DNA of 64,000 nucleotides from Siphonodentalium dalli (GCA_032622095.1 CP136064.1:42001912-42065911), one strand, 5' to 3'; numbered from the stretch's first letter, positions 11,784-23,830 are shown. Numbers and translations are program-made. Notes: generated from the letters alone by a model not told the origin.

Positions 11784-13123
11784 TAGTCCAAGTCTTCTCG
11801 TATTAAAACCGGCTAAGATATTGGGATGGAGGTGCCGGTCTTTAGTCCGAGTTCGTCCCGTATAGTCTCTTATGACACGACTTAAGCGTTATTGACCCGC
11901 TCAAATAAAACCACAATTATATGAAATAAAATATCACAATTGCGACAATAAACGGATATGTTCAACAGAAGACATGCTATTTGATCTGAAATCCACATCA
12001 GTTGTGAATTGAAAGCGGTAATTTAATGCGAAAAGAGACATTTATCGCAATGTTTACAATTTTTTTAAAGAATGCGAACTCAGTTGACCTCGCGAACTGT
12101 GTTCGGCATTTTCCGTTGAAAATATTCCGTAGATTTTGGACTAACAACGCAAATTACGATGAATTCTCCATTGTAATCGTAATTATGTGTGTCAATAAAT
12201 AAAAAATAAATAGATTAATTAAACATTGGAGATATGAATGTAATACATTAAATAAATTACGGGAATTACAACCCTCCCAAAGTTTAAAACAGTGTAAACA
12301 CAACGAGCATTAGAATAAATAATATGCCTTATATGGTGCTACATTTCACCCACATTTGGTGGACTTCCGCGAAATTAAGATATATACTAAGCGAACAGGG
12401 CAATATACTGCTCTTGTTAAGCACACAAAAAATCAAACAAAATTTGTATAAATTTTGAACCTTAAGTTTGAAAAGTCACACTGAAACGGAAGAACTATAT
12501 TTCGAAACTGTGTGATTCGGTTCTCCGATTATTTTATCAACACACAAGTCAAAATGCACATCACACGCATGGCAAGTCAGACGTAAGAGTTCTAATTTGC
12601 TCCAATTTTGACAAGTTGCTTGCGAAAATTGTCAACAAAACTACCGTTCTGATCCTCCATTATGTCATTAAGTATTTAGTGCGGGAATTGTTCTCAAAGC
12701 ACATAGGAAACTGGACTTTGGGGCGATCGGTTTTCGCCATTTTGTTCGGAAAACCCCGCGCTATATATAGAAACGGAAACTAGAATACCCAGCGGATTAT
12801 GCCGAAGTTATTCGGAACAATTCGGCTTTCAGTTAAAACGTAAACAGATGTTTGTGGCAATCAACCGGAATATTCTATGTGTAATTTAACATTAAAGTTA
12901 GATTATTATACACCATTGTGACCATAATATGTCACCCTTTCCGATGTATATAGCATCACGTATTGATTTGCTAGGTTAATCGAGTAAAATACACCACAGA
13001 TTCCCGCCACAGATCCTGGGCGTAAGTCGTGTCATAAGAGACTATACGGGACGAACTCGGACTAAAGACCGGCACCTCCATCCCAATATCTTAGCCGGTT
13101 TTAGTACGAGAAGACTTGGACTG
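11784..13123. mobile_element. Non-coding Mutator-like element with long inverted ends
   Basis: A 9-bp direct duplication CTATATAGG flanks it (11775-11783, 13124-13132). The ends start (T/C)AGTCCAAGTCTTCTCG and are inverted copies for roughly 100 bp, through GATATTGGGATGGAGGTGCC and CGAGTTCGTCCCGTATAG to TGACACGACTTA, with very few differences. A 9-bp TSD with long TIRs is the Mutator signature. The 1.1-kb interior holds no open frame of note, so it would have depended on a transposase made elsewhere. Confidence 0.85.
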
Positions 13124-13132
13124 CTATATAGG

Positions 13133-14330
13133 TAGAAAATTTCAACCCAACTAGGGGGTTGCAATGGGAGTGGACGCCGGGGTTCAGTTCGATATTCTAA
13201 GTTGGAAACACACACAACGGGGTCCAACTATAGCCAGATCCCTGTTCGGTATATTGTATGTCTGGGATTTACACATCCTTGTTCGACTATTTCTGAAGAG
13301 TGGGTTTTTGTATAATCTGGATAGTGTCAGATTTCTGAGTTCATCAGTGGTTGTGTCATCGTAGGTATGTTCGCTGTGTCGGTCCGTCCTGAGCGAATGA
13401 CTTGTTTCAACGCAAATCATCGAAGAGGGATAACTCTATATTCCACTAAAGAAAATTATGCATCAATCAGCTGCATCAATGATGATCGGCAGTATTGGTT
13501 ATTTCTGGAGTTTTAGCTTGCTATATACACTTCTCTGGCTGTGATAGGAAGCCGTGGTTCCACACTGAGTCTGGCATATTGAAAGTAACCCCCTGCCGTC
13601 CTAATTTATTCATTGCATTATGGTTGAATCATAATATAATAAAAATTATAAAATAGAAGTTTACATGCACTCGCGTGTGAACTCTAGAAAAGGTCAATTT
13701 GTGCCCGCACTGTCGTCACTTTAGTTGGTTATTGTTTAGAATCCAATGCAAAAACGCTTATATTTTTTTTCTTGTATAATACTAGACTCGTCCCTGAATC
13801 ATACGTGAAACACTAGGACGCTATAGCTCTGTGGCGCCCCCCCCCCCCCCAATAACGACGCTCAAAGCAGAGCGATGGCAAGGTTAAACTTTATAGTCCG
13901 GTGACCAGTCAAGTATCTATAATACACAGTTTTACCAGGGGGGGGGGGGGTCTGCAAAAAAAATCTGTATATAGGGCCGGGGTGGGTGGGTGGTCCAGCT
14001 AGAGGCCGAAAAAATTGTGCTTGTAAATTTTTTCCAAAATGGGTTTTCTTCAAACAATTTACAAGTACTGACCATGTAATGTTGTTTGTAAGCATGTTAG
14101 TACCATGCTTGTTGGTATAGGGCTATATAGGCAGCTATAGTGACTCTTTAGCCTCAGATTTAGCAACATTCTGGATTTCACAGGATCCCGGCCCCGGGCC
14201 ACTTCAGTGGACCACCGTAATATCGTTCAGGAAACTTATGATCAACGGAAGAAATATTTAGTAACAAAACTAATATATTACCTGAATAAAAGTAATAAAA
14301 CCAAAAAACTGTATCACAAATTGGATACTA
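13133..14330. other. Unassigned DNA with C and G runs
   Basis: No gene recognised. It has a C run of about 14 near 13837 and a G run of about 12 near 13939, both in otherwise AT-rich sequence. Confidence 0.45.
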
Positions 14331-14815
14331 CATGTGATATGTGCATATATTCGTTCGCTCATGCTGGTCTATACCCGTACCAAAGAACATCACAAGTTGT
14401 TAACCCATGGTTCAGTTATAATAATGCAAAATGTGTTTACGGATTGAACAAGGCCGGTAACTCTGGTATGCATTGACATGCGAAACCTGTGATATGCAGT
14501 AATATGTGCATACATCCTTCCCCTATCATTCTGGTCTATCACCATACCAAACCACATCAAAATTCGACAACCGACACTTAACTTATATTGCAAAAACTTT
14601 GTATGGACTGAATTTCATAAAGTCGAACAGGGCCCATAACTCTGGTAGGCATTGATGGTCACAACCCGTGATATTATACATATTCTACATATATATATAT
14701 GACAACCGACTCTTGAGTTATAATGCAAAATGTTTGTATGGATGGACGCACGGACGGCTCGAGACGTCAACTATATATATACCCGCCGACTATAATATCG
14801 GGGGGTATAATAACC
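14330..14815 (-). repeat. P-family element fragment, about three degenerate units
   Basis: Units of about 150-165 bp share TAATGCAAAATGT and TGTATGGAT and the tracts TATACCCGT and ATACCAAA. The outer end, TATACCCGCCGACT...GGGGGGTATAATAAC, is the reverse complement of the P element start at 60664 (GTTATTATGCCCCCGACTT). This copy is therefore in minus orientation. No coding. Confidence 0.65.
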
Positions 14816-15553
14816 ATATATCTATGTGTATACCTAACCAAAAACAATTCCGCTCCCCCACCCCATGCATCCTGGTGGATAAGACTAAAGAGTTCTTTGG
14901 TTATGCACAAATAATTGTGGAACCCCTGACCTGTTTACCACTATTTACACTGGCCAGTGTTCTCTGTCAGACACAACACACTCGATATATTAATGCTATA
15001 ATGGGGTCTAGGGCGATTTGTGACATATAATGTACCTATATACACAATGCTTTATTATTGTTGTTAGATACTGAAAACACCTGGAAATACAGTTTATTTT
15101 TCGTTTTTCTGATCTGTGTTTACCAATTAAGCATGTTATTGCTTGAGTCTAAATGATACACAGCAAGAGTTTGCACCAAAAAATAATAGTGGAATGGGAT
15201 TGAAAGGCAGTTAACACAGTTATTGAAGAACGGCTAAAAAAACATTGAAATTTTGATAAAAACATGAGAAAGGGGGGTGGGTCCCCACAATTTTGGAGGA
15301 ATATATATATTTTGTTTTGCACAAATGGGGTGGTGGGTCCCTCGGGGTCAGTAAAAAACTTTTTGGGCCCTATATGTGCAATTTTTTTCCAGACACCCCC
15401 TGGTTTTACGGGCTAATTCTGGAGCGTATAGCAAGAGACATAACTCTTATCTTGTTGGCACATGCCATGCAAGGCCAAAGTCGTTTCGAATCGAAGAGAT
15501 TTCGCAGCCAACGCTCATCTACGTCAGAATGGAACAACTTTATTTTTGCCTTT
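14816..15553. other. Unassigned DNA
   Basis: AT-rich with short G-rich patches (15272-15340). I see no gene. Confidence 0.45.
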
Positions 15554-16590
15554 TTAGCTCAACTTACTTTGTAAGTTTGAGCTATTGCCATGGTTTGACG
15601 TCCGTCGTCCGTGTGTGCGTGTGGCCGTCAACAATTTCCTTTGGCGCGGGCTACAGGTCGTACCTTTGGTCTGAACTTTATGAGATTTGTCATGAATGTT
15701 GACATTGACATTTTACTCTTTGCATGACTAAATCCTTTGGCGCGGAGCTTTGGTCGGAACTTCATAAAATTTGTCATGGATGTTAACAATGACATGTAGA
15801 TGGGAACGAGTCATTTTGGTGTCGTTCGGCCGAAAAACATGGCTGCCAGCAGCCATCTTGTATTTTACTCTTTGCATGACTAAATCCTTTGGCGCGGGCT
15901 ACAGGTCGTACCTTTGGTCCGATGTTTATGAAATTTGTCATGAATGTTGCCCTTGACATGTAGATGGGAACTAGTCATTTTGGTGTCATTCGGCCAAAAA
16001 ACATGGCCGCTGGTGGCCATCTTGGATTTCAAAATTCAATCCATTGGCGCGGGCTACAGGTCGTACTGTTTGTCTGATCATCGTGAAATTTGTCAAGGAT
16101 GTTAATATTGACATGTAGATGGGAACGAGTGATTTTGGGGTCGTTCGGCCAAAAAACATGGCTCCCAGCAGCCATCTTGGATTTTACTCTTTGCATTTCT
16201 AAATCCTTTGGCGCGGGCTACATGTTGTAGCTTTGGTCGGAACTTCATAAAATGTGTCATGGATGTTAACAATGACATGTAGATGGGAACGAGTCATTTT
16301 GGTGTCGTTCGGCCGAAAAACATGGCTGCCAGCAGCCATCTTGTATTTTACTCTTTGCATGACTAAATCCTTTGGCGCGGGCTACAGGTCGTACCTTTGG
16401 TCCGATGTTTATGAAATTTGTCATGAATGTTGCCATTGACATGTAGATGGGAACGAGTCATTTTGGGGTCATTCGGCAAAAAAAACATGGACGCTGGCGG
16501 CCATCTTGGATTTCAAAATTCAATCTATTGGCGCGGGCTACAGGTCGTACTGTTCGTCTGATCATCATGAAATATATGTCATAGATGTTA
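15554..16590 (+). repeat. Tandem-core element A2, right part replaced
   Basis: Starts TTAGCTCAACTTACTTTG / GTAAGTTTGAGCTATTGCC followed by CCGTCGTCCGTGTG. About six units of the same 160-bp family follow. Two stretches (about 15720-15960 and 16200-16445) are almost identical, indicating recent unit duplication. The array breaks at 16590, where the S repeat begins. Confidence 0.8.
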
Positions 16591-16720
16591 ATAGCAACCA
16601 CAACGCGCCGCAGGCGCGTTGTTGCTTTTCATGTTTAGGCGTGAATGACGTCATTAATTTTTACAATACCATGAAACAGAATTTCGACGCGATGAAAATC
16701 CGGACAAGAAAAATGGGTTA
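16591..16720 (+). repeat. S repeat copy 1 with terminal hairpin
   Basis: Opens with the hairpin GCAACCACAACGCGCC-GCA-GGCGCGTTGTTGC and continues GGCGTGAATGACGTCATT to GAAAAATGGGTTAA. It is nearly identical to 18051-18182 apart from the hairpin stem, where paired changes keep the fold. It truncates the preceding tandem core. Confidence 0.75.
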
Positions 16721-17217
16721 AAAATCACGTGACTTCCGCTCCGCTTTTGCCAAGCCTTGTGGGAACAATAATATCAAATTGTGAAATCACGGAATCGGAA
16801 GTGGACCAAGTAGGATGGTTATGAAATTAGCAACTTCAGTTTTTCTGAACAATTCCTATGTTATGTAGGCTTATGAATTAGTTTCATTTTGACCATTTTC
16901 CTTGGTTTGCTGACCGAAAACCAGCGAAGACGTCATGACAAGGTCCATGACGTCATTTACGTCAGTTGGTTTTGTGGGCCAGAATCCAGACACATTTGGT
17001 CTTTACCGGAAACACCGATTTCACATCACTAGACTAAACGCAATTATATATACAAAATGGCCAAAGGACATTTTATATACAATATGCACACAATAAATAT
17101 GGGATCCCTTCCTACAAACGTGTTGTTTGTTTGTTTGGTTTTCATTGTTCCTTTTTTGTTTGTTCTTCTTTTAAAACTAGTGAGTGCATATAAGATTATA
17201 TTCTTCATCATGTTTTC
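16721..17217 (+). repeat. R repeat copy 1 (about 500 bp)
   Basis: Runs from AAAATCACGTGACTTCCG to TCATCATGTTTTC and matches 21634-22132 almost base for base, with isolated substitutions and small indels. It contains TGACGTCATTTACGTCAG. No open frame is shared by the two copies. Confidence 0.8.
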
Positions 17218-17505
17218 AAATGTCATTTTGACTATCAGTTTGAATTTTTGACCATGCAATGAGCTAATTCAGCTGTCTTCCACAATATATACACTTAAAT
17301 GTAATTAAGAGACTTCTCTAAAGACCATTTTCTAGAATACAGACTGGATTCAAACGAGAGATGTTTTCTATTGACAAGAGCTAGCTAGCTAGCGCATGAA
17401 ACTGTTCGCGCGAAAGATTTCCCCAGTGATATTTTGGGATATAGCGCCCATGTAAACATTTATATTTGTCATATATAAACGTGGGAAGTTGCTAGATTTA
17501 GTTTG

Positions 17506-17817
17506 GCTGAAGGGGTCACTCTCACCAAAAAAGTGCTGAAGGGTACACAGGATTCGCAAAATGTGCTGAAGGGTACACAGGGTTTGTGATCGCCACTAAC
17601 ACCGTTACTTAAACTGTGTTTCTGAAAGTCTGGCGTCCATTAGCAGTTTGTTTTCAGTTCATTTTAATGTTCATTGGAACGTAAACAATTATTCTATAAG
17701 AGAAATCATGGCAGATACGAAAACTAAACGTCATTTAAAACCCTGTGTACCCTTCAGCACATTTTCAAATCCTATGTACCCTTCAGCACTTTTTTTGGTG
17801 AGAGTGACCCCTTCAGC
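17506..17817. mobile_element. Mutator-like foldback MITE with 9-bp duplication
   Basis: A perfect 9-bp duplication TTTAGTTTG flanks it (17497-17505, 17818-17826). Termini GCTGAAGGGGTCACTCTCAC and the reverse complement continue about 85 bp inward. Each arm holds two copies of GTGCTGAAGGGTACACAGG, so the arms are themselves tandem repeats. The 150-bp centre has no coding. TSD length and long TIRs point to a Mutator-type source. Confidence 0.88.
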
Positions 17818-18050
17818 TTTAGTTTGGCATGGATGTGTATGAGTTGTTTTAACGATATACGTGGTGGCAGGGTGGTTGTACTGTAGTGTTCCGCTGAATC
17901 CGCCCCTCCAACTTTGGTGAAAGTATTCAACATTTTTAAATCCGATGACTGACACAGCAACAGTTGGAAACTACGTATATAGATGGAAATTGTTGTGATA
18001 GTTTGATGTATTTTGTGTGGTTGCTCCACTACGTGTCACGTGCGATCATA

Positions 18051-18182
18051 TTAGCAACCACCACAGCGCCACAGGCGCTGTGTTGCTTTTCAAGTTTAGG
18101 CGTGAATGACGTCATTAATTTTTACAATACCATGAAACAGAATTTCGACGCGATGAAAATCCGGACAAGAAAAATGGGTTAA
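18051..18182 (+). repeat. S repeat copy 2
   Basis: TTAGCAACCACCACAGCGCC-ACA-GGCGCTGTGTTGC hairpin followed by sequence nearly identical to 16620-16720, ending GAAAAATGGGTTAA. The stem differs from copy 1 by compensating changes (ACGCGCC/GGCGCGT against CAGCGCC/GGCGCTG). Confidence 0.75.
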
Positions 18183-18499
18183 CAAGAAATTCAATTAATT
18201 GAGGAAAAACACCCACTGTCCCGAGTGGTATTGATAAGCTATTGGATGGTCTTCCACTTCGCATGCAAAATAGCAAAATATTATTAATTGATGACTGATG
18301 TACATGTTCAGTACACACATAGTAATAACAATTAACGTTATGATTTGAAACTAACCATGATAGGATATTGACAGTAAGGTGGTATTATCTACTACGAGTG
18401 GTATTAGTAATAATAGTACCATTCTAGCATAATATATGTGTACATGATGTATGGGAAATATTAAAGGACAAAACAATAGTTACAATACAAGAAGAGCTA

Positions 18500-18830
18500 A
18501 TTGCGCTTAAGCACAATAAGGGAATCTCTATTGTCATTAAGCACAATAAGGATATATTTAACTGTGCTTAAGCGCAATAATGGAATTTACAAATTGCGCT
18601 TAAGTGCAATATTGATGTAATTTCGCTTACGTGTAATAAGGAATGTCTTATTACACTTAAGCGCAATAAGAATATTCCTTATTGCACAGGAATATCACAT
18701 TGTGCTTAAGCTCACATTGTGCTTAAGCACAATAAGGTATCTCTAACTGCGCTTAAGCACAATAACTGAAGGAATATTCTTATTGGGCTTGAGCTCAATT
18801 AGAGATTCCTTAAGTTATTGCAGTTCATCG
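18500..18830. repeat. Cluster of palindromic TTGCGCTTAAGCGCAATAA motifs
   Basis: About ten variants of the self-complementary core TTRYGCTTAAGCRYAA, mostly followed by TAAGG, are spaced 20-45 bp apart (for example near 18500, 18530, 18565, 18597, 18655, 18700, 18720 and 18755). Spacing is irregular, so it is not a simple tandem array. No gene nearby. Confidence 0.75.
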
Positions 18831-19169
18831 AAATTGTCTATTAAATGTCAAGTTGGTTTCCCATAGAGATCATCAACGATGTCTATGCGCAAGGGACCTA
18901 CGCCAGTCTTCTCTGTTGGGATTCCAATTGTTGGCTTATTAAATATGCACATTTGCTTAAGATACAGTCGTGCGCGAAGCGCGCTCCCATAGGTCGGGTT
19001 TTGGATCCCAGTGAATTAAAATATCATTGAAATAATCGGTCCCCCCCCCCCCCATCCAATAAACATCCATATATTGAATATACATGTTTTTGGAGCAGAA
19101 TTAGATAGTCCATATTGGATGCCATCATGGAATTTATTTTTTTTGTATTTAATTTTCACACATAGTTAT

Positions 19170-19490
19170 TAGTTATGTGGATGGCGTTATCATTAAACAT
19201 CACACCCGTATATTGATTATGTGGATAGAGTTATCATTAAACCTCACATCCTTATATTGGTTACAGTAATGCCCAAAGTAATTGACCACTTAACCACAGC
19301 AGAACTATTGGTAATTTTTCAGGATTTAAAATCCGGAAAAATTACCCATAATTCTGCTGTGGTTAAGTGGTCAATTACTTTGGACATTACTGTATGTGGA
19401 TGGAGTTATCATTACACCTCACATCCTTATATTGGTTAGGTTATGTAGATGTGAGTTATCATTAAACCTCACATCAGTGTGTTGGGGATT
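19170..19490. repeat. Minisatellite, about 44-bp unit
   Basis: Units of the type ATGTGGATGGAGTTATCATT, then AAACCTCACATCC and TTATATTGGTT, occur about four to five times and are interrupted by the MITE at 19264-19392. Confidence 0.75.
19264..19392. mobile_element. Mariner-like hairpin MITE inserted in the minisatellite
   Basis: TA on each side, ends CAGTAATG and CATTACTG. The whole 129 bp is almost one hairpin: CAAAGTAATTGACCACTTAA and CCACAGCAGAA pair with their complements, centred on GGATTTAAAATCC. TA target and CAGT ends are the Tc1/mariner pattern. It interrupts a 44-bp tandem unit, so it is younger than the array. Confidence 0.88.
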
Positions 19491-19649
19491 TTGGACCTTG
19501 ACTTGGGACCTTTGGTTTTTAACGCAACAAATGCGAGTACACCTTATACACAAGTTTCTTGGATAAGATGAGTTTGAAGCCTGCTTACATTTCGAAATGT
19601 TGTCAGTTTTGTATCGTCTGCAGCAGAACTCGGCATGTTGAAGCAAAAG

Positions 19650-20480
19650 TTACAAGAGATAAAATATGTACGTAACGAGACTATAATACAAATGAAAAAA
19701 TAAATTGAGGGAGGAGTGGGCGATACAGGGAACTAAGGGTTGAACCGATATAAATTTGTAGAGCGATAACGACCAATGTTGACATATCATGCATCTCAAC
19801 TCTACTGTTGCAACAAGGCTATAAAATGGGGGGGGGTGTCATAATCTTAGTTATCTCTATATAGTGCCAGAATAGTCATTTATGGACTTCTATAGTGGTA
19901 CAATGCAAATTGGAATCAAATGATAAAAATATGTATGTAACACAACTACGGTATAAGGATGAAAATAAAAATAATAATTTAGGCCGGGATTAGATCTTGG
20001 GTTGGTTAAATAGACTCGTAGAAAAAGGGGAACGATGAACTGACATAAATTAGTAAACGATAGCGATCAATGTTGCCATGTGATGCATCGCGACTGTACT
20101 GTAGCGGCAATGATATAAAATTATCTCTATCTCTATAGATGGCACCAGGATTATATAGAAAGGAATAGCAATTGATATACGTATACCGTATACTATAGTA
20201 ATACCATAGACATATAAGTACAAGTATCACATGATAAAATATTACGTAACTTGACTATAGCGATGAAAAAAAAAATTGGACCGGGATTAGAGGTTCGGTT
20301 GGTTATATGTGGATAATTGGATATGGAATTCATACCGATCAGACGATAAAAATTAGTGGAGCGATAAAGACCAATGTTGACACTTAGTCAGGCGGTTGAT
20401 ACGATAGACCAAAATAAATTTGTCCGGTGATAATGACCAATGTTGACGTATAAAGTAACGCGACTGTACTGTCGCACAAT
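19650..20480. repeat. Degenerate tandem repeat, about 300-bp unit
   Basis: The phrases ATAAATT(T/A)GTA, GCGATAACGACCAATGTTGAC and CGCGACTGTACTGT recur in three to four diverged copies (about 19740, 20040, 20350 and 20410). Confidence 0.55.
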
Positions 20481-20560
20481 TATCAGGTAGAACCTGTCAA
20501 ATATGGACTCTGGTGGCCAATATGGAACAGCTCCGAAAACATTCGCAGGGCCCTAAAATT

Positions 20561-21088
20561 TATTTAACATGGGATCTGCCATTAAAATTGATTTATGTCG
20601 ATAAAATTCTTATTTTTCAAAATTTTAAGCTGAAACTTGGTGTGTCTGTGTGGAATACTTATATATTCCTAAAATGACAGGGTACAGCACGTAATTATTT
20701 TTTAGATGGAAGAAATAAAATTTTTTCGATGATAAATTTTAACATGGGATTTGCTATTCAAATCGATTTATGTCGATAAAACTCTTATTTTTCAAAATTT
20801 TAAGCTGAGACTTGGTGTGTCTGGGTGGAATACTTATATATTCCTAAAATGACAGGGTACAGCACGTAATTATTTTTTAGATGGAAGAAATTATTTGTTT
20901 TCGATGATAAATTTTAACACGGGATTTTCCCATTCAAATCGATTTATGTCGATAAAACTGTTATTTTTCAAAATTTTAAGCTGAGTCTGAGGTATGTCTG
21001 CGTGGAATACTTATATATTCCTAAAATGACAGGGTCCAGCACGTAATTATCTTTTAGATGGAAGAAATTGATTTGTTTAAATGATAAA
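20561..21088. repeat. Three head-to-tail 175-bp units
   Basis: AACATGGGAT at 20566, 20741 and, as AACACGGGAT, 20916 marks an exact 175-bp period. Each unit carries GATTTATGTCGATAAAA, TTTTCAAAATTTTAAGCTGA, GTGTGGAATACTTATATATT or close variants, and AGGGTACAGCACGTAATTAT. The copies are very similar. Confidence 0.88.
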
Positions 21089-21633
21089 AATCGAGCGTGT
21101 ACTGTGACCAGTCGTCCTGTGGTGACGCAGGCAGTGTGCGCTCAAAATGTAAACAACTTTCTCAAGTGTCGTTTTGGTCAACATATCGCTTTCTCGACGG
21201 GGAGATCTGATCCGAATAATAGCTAAGATGTATTTAGATAGAATTATTGAAAGAATTTGACCGATTATTGTGCAGTTTGAGAGAATCGAATGGAGAAAAC
21301 GTTTAGTCAAACACGCGAATTCTGCCAATTACAGTTGCAGACGAGCGCTGTCAGAATCAGATAATACAGATTGACAACAAATGCAGGCCTGAAACTCACC
21401 TTTTTGGGAGGTAAATCCCACTTATTAGATATAAAAACAATCCTTCCTAAACACATTCCACAAGTTTTTAATATCTTAGGACACAGTAACAGTCAAAATG
21501 AATGAATTTAAATCACGATTCCGAGACGAAGCGAGACATGTACTCAGTACTGTGTACGATTTTTGACTCACTTTGAGGCACCTTGTTTTCGATGACGTCA
21601 TTTGCGTTGCCACACAACCTTAACCCTTTCCAA

Positions 21634-22132
21634 AAAATCACGTGACTTCCGCCCCGCTTTTGCATAGCATCCTGGGAACAATAATATCAAATTGTGAAAT
21701 CACGGAATCGGAAGTTGACCAAGTGGGATGGTTATGAAATTAACAACTTCAGTTTTTCTGAACAATTCCTATGTTATGTAGGCTTATGAATTAGTTTCAT
21801 TTTTACCATTTTCGTTGGTTAGCTGACCGAAAACCAGCGAAGACGTCATGACATGGTACATGGCGTCATTTACGTCAGTTGTGTGGGCCAGAATCCAGAC
21901 CCATCTGGTCTTTACCGGAAACACCGATTTCACATCACTAGACTAAACGCAATTATATATATACAAAATGGCCAAAGGACATTTTATATACAATATGCAC
22001 ACAATAAATATGGGATCCCTCCCTACAAACGTGTTGTTTGTTTGTTTGTTTGGTTTTCATTGTTCCTTTTTTGTTTGTTCTTCTTTTAAAACTAGTGAGT
22101 GCATATAAGATTATATTCTTCATCATGTTTTC
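21634..22132 (+). repeat. R repeat copy 2
   Basis: Near-identical to 16721-17217 (ACGTGACTTCCG through TCATCATGTTTTC). The flanks differ completely, so this is a dispersed repeat rather than a larger duplication. One copy has an extra GTTT in its GTTT run. Confidence 0.8.
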
Positions 22133-22793
22133 TTGATGAGAGTTTGAAAAAACCAGTGTTGAGCCTTAATTTGCACGGTTCTTCACACCTAGGTCACAGA
22201 ACATTCCAATTGCGGATTAGCAATGAGGAAATTAACTGAGTTGGTCAGCTCCTCATATATGCAGTATTGGTTCCAACCCACGCAAACTCCATGAACGCAA
22301 CACAGGATTCAACAAGATATCCCACCGCTTTAGCTAAATTTACCTTCCTACAATATCCATAAAGAGGATCATATATTATATACCCACGGTTTTAATTATA
22401 GAATATAAAATATATTGGTTTCGCGAATGACCAACTCAGAATTCCGTTAAAATAACAATAACAACCAGCACCTATAACGAACCGTTTTACTGGACTTGGC
22501 CTACTGGTCGCGTAGTTCCGACTTTTAAATAAACGGAATTTCCAACTCTATAAATAAATAAAAGCCCCACAATGCATTCGCCCTGTACAATCACCCAGTG
22601 AATTATCGATCGACCATGCGATATAAAAAAAAACAAAAGCTAGAAACACCACACTACGGTGGCGTAATAAACGAACCCGAACTGATGAAAAGCTGGTCGA
22701 GCTGCTTCAGTAGCATAACAAGTCCGAGGGTTCAATAGTCCGAGAATTCGATAGTCGGCCATACACCTTTGTATAGGCCCCAACTAAATCATG

Positions 22794-23290
22794 CCATGAA
22801 TCTCTGCTCTGGCTAACGTCCGTAGAGATCATATTCCACCAGTGCAAAACCTGGGATACTTTTTGAAGTTTTGACAGGGAACCTTATAAAGTCGAAAATA
22901 TAACGCGGGGAATATGTTTCTTAGTTATTATCTGTTACTTAATAATGTACTTCGCTGTATGTGAAGGTCCCAACTAGTAATTGCATGCTTTTATGTGACC
23001 TTTGTGAGCCGATATCGCAATAAATGTTGAATTAATTACCAATGAGAAATCCCATAATTGTAAGCAACGCAAAGAAATATCGCCCACAAAGTCACTTAAA
23101 TCGAGAAATTTTGAGCTGGGACCTTCACTTACAGTGAAGTACATTATTAAGGAAACGGATATTAACGGAGAAATATATTCCCCGCGTTAATTTTTCGGCT
23201 TTATCAGGTTCCCTGTCAAAACTTCCCAGGTTTTGTACTGGTGGAATATGATCTCTCTATACGGGCGTTAGCCAGAGTAGAGATTCATGG
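22794..23290. mobile_element. Foldback element with roughly 200-bp inverted arms
   Basis: Starts CCATGAATCTCTGCTCTGG and ends with the reverse complement (CAGAGTAGAGATTCATGG). Inward, ATCATATTCCACCAGTGC, CAAAACCTGGGA, TTTTGACAGGGAACCT and AATAATGTACTTC all recur inverted. A shorter diverged relative lies at 37650-37855. No TSD that I trust; no coding. Confidence 0.78.
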
Positions 23291-23429
23291 CAATTATTTG
23301 TGGTTGCCTGTTACAAGTCGCCATGCTTTTCCAACTATGAGTGACAAGGGATGCAAAATGACGTCGCCTACAGTACTGTGTGAGACTAGCTGAAACGAGC
23401 CTTTATTCTGCGTCGGGGGGGGGGGGGGG

Positions 23430-23830
23430 GCTTGCATGCGGCCGTCTGTCTGTCCGTAGACACTTTACGCTTGGTGCGATAACTGAAATATTTTCTATCC
23501 GATCGGAACCAAATTTTGTATATGAATTTCTCCCTTTTACGTCTTGCTGCAATAACTCAAATTTATTTTATCTAATTGGAACCAAATTTGGTATGTGAGT
23601 TTATCAGCCCAAAATACAGATCGAGTTCGCATATGGGTTTGATCCGATTATTTGTAATTGAGTTATGGCCCTTTGACATATAATTCACACATGCTTCGAT
23701 AAATCAACAATTTTTCATCTGATAGGAACCAAATTTGGTATGTGAGTTTCTCAACTCAAAATGCAGAACGAGTTTGAACATGGGTTAGATCCAATTTGTT
23801 ATACCAGAGATATGGCCCTTTTTTCAACTA
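23430..23830. repeat. Degenerate repeat units
   Basis: GGAACCAAATTTGGTATGTG, ATAACTCAAATT and GTTATGGCCC recur two to three times at about 150-bp spacing after a GTCTGTCTGTCCGTAGAC start. It resembles the tandem-core elements elsewhere in the window. Confidence 0.5.

Noticed and set aside
18500-18830. CRISPR-like array
   Set aside because: Irregular spacing, imperfect palindromes, no cas genes, and a eukaryotic context.
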